Shown here: piece by piece, positions 5,439 to 7,008 of the stretch | Layout of the letters: every line of letters starts with the position of its first letter | Numbering within the stretch: position 1 is the stretch's first letter | Assembly: GCA_017398165.1 (NCBI GenBank) | Contig: JAFQHB010000046.1 | Location: forward strand, 1 to 7,008 | DNA length: 7,008 bases | Direction: 5' to 3' | Origin: Bacillota bacterium | GTDB lineage: Bacteria; Bacillota; Dehalobacteriia; UBA4068; UBA4997 | Made by a program: the position numbers and the translations under genes | Notes under the pieces: generated by a model | What the model saw: only the letters and a program-made list of their open reading frames with translations | Told to the model about the DNA's origin: nothing | Database searches by the model: none

Positions 5439-6878
5439 ATGCAGACTAAAAAAGATATAAATGCGCTGGTGGCTGAACAGAAGGCTTTTTTTGCCACCGG
5501 TCATACGGTGCATCATCTGAAAGGCCGGATGGTACGCATCAATGCGCTGGATGATCTGCAGACTGCTGTCAAAATGTATGAAAAGCAGCTGGTGCAGGCG
5601 CTGCACGAGGATCTGGGCAAATCGGAGTTTGAGGCCTATGCCACCGAGCTGGTGCCGGTGTATCAGGAATTGGATTATATCTTCAAAAAAGGCGGTGCGT
5701 GGTTTAAGGATCGTCGGGTGCTTTCCAATAAGCTGACTATGCACGGCATGGGCAAGGTAAAATATGAGCCCAAAGGTACGGTATTGATTATGGCACCGTG
5801 GAATTACCCGGTGCAGCTTACTCTGATACCGCTGATGTCGGCAATCATCGCCGGTAATACGGCGGTGGTGAAGCCATCGGAATTGGCGCCCAAGACGGCG
5901 GAGGTGCTGATCAAAATGATCAGCGAGACCTTTGAATCGAAGTATATCGCTGCGGTGAGCGGTGGGCCGGAGGTCGCCAAAAAGCTGACCGAGGCTGATT
6001 TTGACCATATCTTCTTTACCGGCAGCACCAGGGTAGGGCGCGAAGTAATGGCTGCCGCGGCCAAAAATCTGACTACGGTAACGCTGGAGCTGGGCGGCAA
6101 ATCGCCCTGCATCGTGACTACCAACGGAAATATCTATAAAGCTGCCAAGAGTATCGTCTGGGCCAAGCTGGTGAATTGCGGCCAGACCTGTGTGGCGCCG
6201 GATTACGTACTGGTGGCGGAGGAGCAGAAAGAGGCTTTCGTATCCTCGCTGATTTTTGCTATCCACGAGCTGTATGGGCAGGAGCCTCTGGAATCGGCGG
6301 ATTACGGCCGTATTGTCAACCGTCAGCATTTTGATCGGCTCAATTCTTATATCGAGGCTTATCGCGGCACCGGCAAACTGGCATTCGGCGGGCAGGTTAA
6401 TAAGGACACCCTGCAGATAGCACCGACTATCCTGACGGATATCGGGCTGGAGGATCCGGTAATGCAGGATGAGATATTTGGCCCGATATTGCCGGTATTT
6501 ACCTATGATACGGTGGCTAATGCCGTGCGCTTCATCAATTCGCGGCCTACTCCGCTGGTGTGCTATCTCTTCTCGGAATCTGATGATAATATCACGCTGG
6601 TGGATAACAAGCTGCGCTGCGGTGCGCTGTGCATCAACGATACGATGTCTCATATGCTGAATCCGGCACTGCCTTTTGGCGGTGTGGGTGACAGTGGCTT
6701 TGGCCGTTATCACGGTTATGCCGGCTTCCAGGAGTTCTCGGTGCCCAAGACTGTATTCCGGGCACGGGGCAGCGCCAATGCGCTGCGCTATCCGCCCTAT
6801 ACCGATTCCAAGCTGCAGAAGCTGAAGCAGCTTTTCAAGCTGGGCGGCGAGGTCGTTTCGCAGAAAGACCTGCGATAA
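5439..6878 (+). CDS. NAD(P)-dependent aldehyde dehydrogenase, ALDH3-like
   Basis: The enzyme would oxidise an aldehyde to its carboxylic acid with NAD(P)+ in the cytosol. It has 479 aa, slightly longer than typical ALDH3/YwdH enzymes (about 455-460). Motifs in order are: APWNYP (119-124) with oxyanion-hole Asn121; KPSE (145-148), cofactor-binding Lys145; FTGSTRVG (193-200), nucleotide loop; LELGGKSPCIV (216-226) with general base Glu217; NCGQTCVAPDY (246-256) with nucleophile Cys251; EIFGPI (345-350); and LPFGGVGDSGFGRYHG (411-426). The tail NALRYPPYTDSKLQKLK (447-463) is typical of the class 3 group, which acts on medium/long-chain or aromatic aldehydes. All catalytic residues are present. 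The natural substrate cannot be told from sequence. The gene is divergent from glnN and monocistronic, with its own promoter, operator-like repeats and a strong terminator. No TTA, CTA or TCA codon is used. Confidence 0.95.
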   Translation: MQTKKDINALVAEQKAFFATGHTVHHLKGRMVRINALDDLQTAVKMYEKQLVQALHEDLGKSEFEAYATELVPVYQELDYIFKKGGAWFKDRRVLSNKLTMHGMGKVKYEPKGTVLIMAPWNYPVQLTLIPLMSAIIAGNTAVVKPSELAPKTAEVLIKMISETFESKYIAAVSGGPEVAKKLTEADFDHIFFTGSTRVGREVMAAAAKNLTTVTLELGGKSPCIVTTNGNIYKAAKSIVWAKLVNCGQTCVAPDYVLVAEEQKEAFVSSLIFAIHELYGQEPLESADYGRIVNRQHFDRLNSYIEAYRGTGKLAFGGQVNKDTLQIAPTILTDIGLEDPVMQDEIFGPILPVFTYDTVANAVRFINSRPTPLVCYLFSESDDNITLVDNKLRCGALCINDTMSHMLNPALPFGGVGDSGFGRYHGYAGFQEFSVPKTVFRARGSANALRYPPYTDSKLQKLKQLFKLGGEVVSQKDLR

Positions 6879-6893
6879 AAAATCTGCGATAAA
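6870..6893 (+). repeat. Short direct repeat across the ALDH stop codon
   Basis: CTGCGATAAA occurs at 6870-6879, containing the last codons and TAA, and again at 6884-6893, a 14-bp period. It looks like a small slippage duplication of the gene end and has no evident function. Confidence 0.6.
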
Positions 6894-6912
6894 TCACATA
6901 GCTTTGGTTCAT

Positions 6913-6947
6913 AATAATCTTCGGGTAAAACCGAAGATTATTTTTTT
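6913..6947 (+). terminator. Intrinsic terminator of the ALDH gene
   Basis: AATAATCTTCGG (6913-6924) pairs perfectly over 12 bp with 6931-6942 around loop GTAAAA. Seven consecutive T residues (6941-6947) form the base of the stem and the tail. It lies 34 bp past the stop codon. Confidence 0.95.
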
Positions 6948-6976
6948 ATAATTATTCAGGCTGGGGTGATAGTGTA

Positions 6977-7008
6977 GTGAGGCAAGCTGTGAAAGGTATG
7001 GCAGGCAC
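6977..7008 (+). CDS. Possible start of a next gene (cut by window end)
   Basis: A GTG at 6977 opens a frame reading VRQAVKGMAGT to the window edge. GGGGTGAT (6963-6970) lies 6 nt upstream and partly matches the Shine-Dalgarno consensus. With only ten full codons visible this may be chance, and no product can be named. TATAAT at 6947-6952 has no matching -35, since that region is the ALDH terminator. Confidence 0.25.
   Translation, partial: MRQAVKGMAG

Noticed and set aside
5337..6713. 458-codon open frame on the minus strand opposite the ALDH gene
   Set aside because: It is in the same codon register as the ALDH gene and open for the same codon-bias reason. The protein is rich in His, Arg and Gln with no family features.

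Overview
The window reads as a chromosomal segment of a Firmicute-type bacterium. The evidence is strong Shine-Dalgarno sites (AAGGAGGG, GGGAGGA), a type III glutamine synthetase, and AT-rich intergenic DNA around moderately GC-rich genes. A Negativicutes/Clostridia anaerobe is my best guess, but it rests on general impression and not on a marker gene.

Layout. Bases 1-131 are the 3' end of lepA (elongation factor 4). It is followed within 21 and 38 bp by two co-directional genes: a 168-aa protein resembling DUF7832 proteins, and a ketopantoate reductase-family (PanE/ApbA) enzyme. A hairpin follows at 1665-1693. Next is a separate, AT-richer gene for a predicted lipoprotein (1770-2642), whose soluble domain resembles the extracytoplasmic domain of DUF1430/bacteriocin-associated membrane proteins. 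A near-perfect 16-bp hairpin (2684-2731) ends it and also faces the end of the convergent gene glnN (2782-4872, minus strand; type III glutamine synthetase). From glnN a 566-bp intergenic region leads to a divergent aldehyde dehydrogenase gene (5439-6878, plus), which ends in a classic terminator. A new gene may begin at about 6977.

The most interesting part is the glnN/ALDH intergenic region. On the minus strand there is a perfect-consensus promoter (TTGACA, 17 bp, TATAAT). About 70 bp past its predicted start site lies a hairpin plus U-run, still about 140 bp before glnN. This predicts a transcript of about 107 nt that is either an attenuated glnN leader or a free small RNA. It contains a possible nine-codon leader ORF. 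Closer to glnN are AT-rich dyads and a second TATAAT. On the plus strand a good ALDH promoter is followed at once by two tandem 17-bp repeats over the predicted start site, which looks like a repressor operator.

Codon use separates the genes. The PanE-like, GlnN and ALDH genes almost completely avoid TTA, CTA and TCA, while the lipoprotein gene uses them eleven times. The lipoprotein gene may therefore be acquired or weakly expressed. No mobile element, CRISPR array, tRNA or rRNA was seen.
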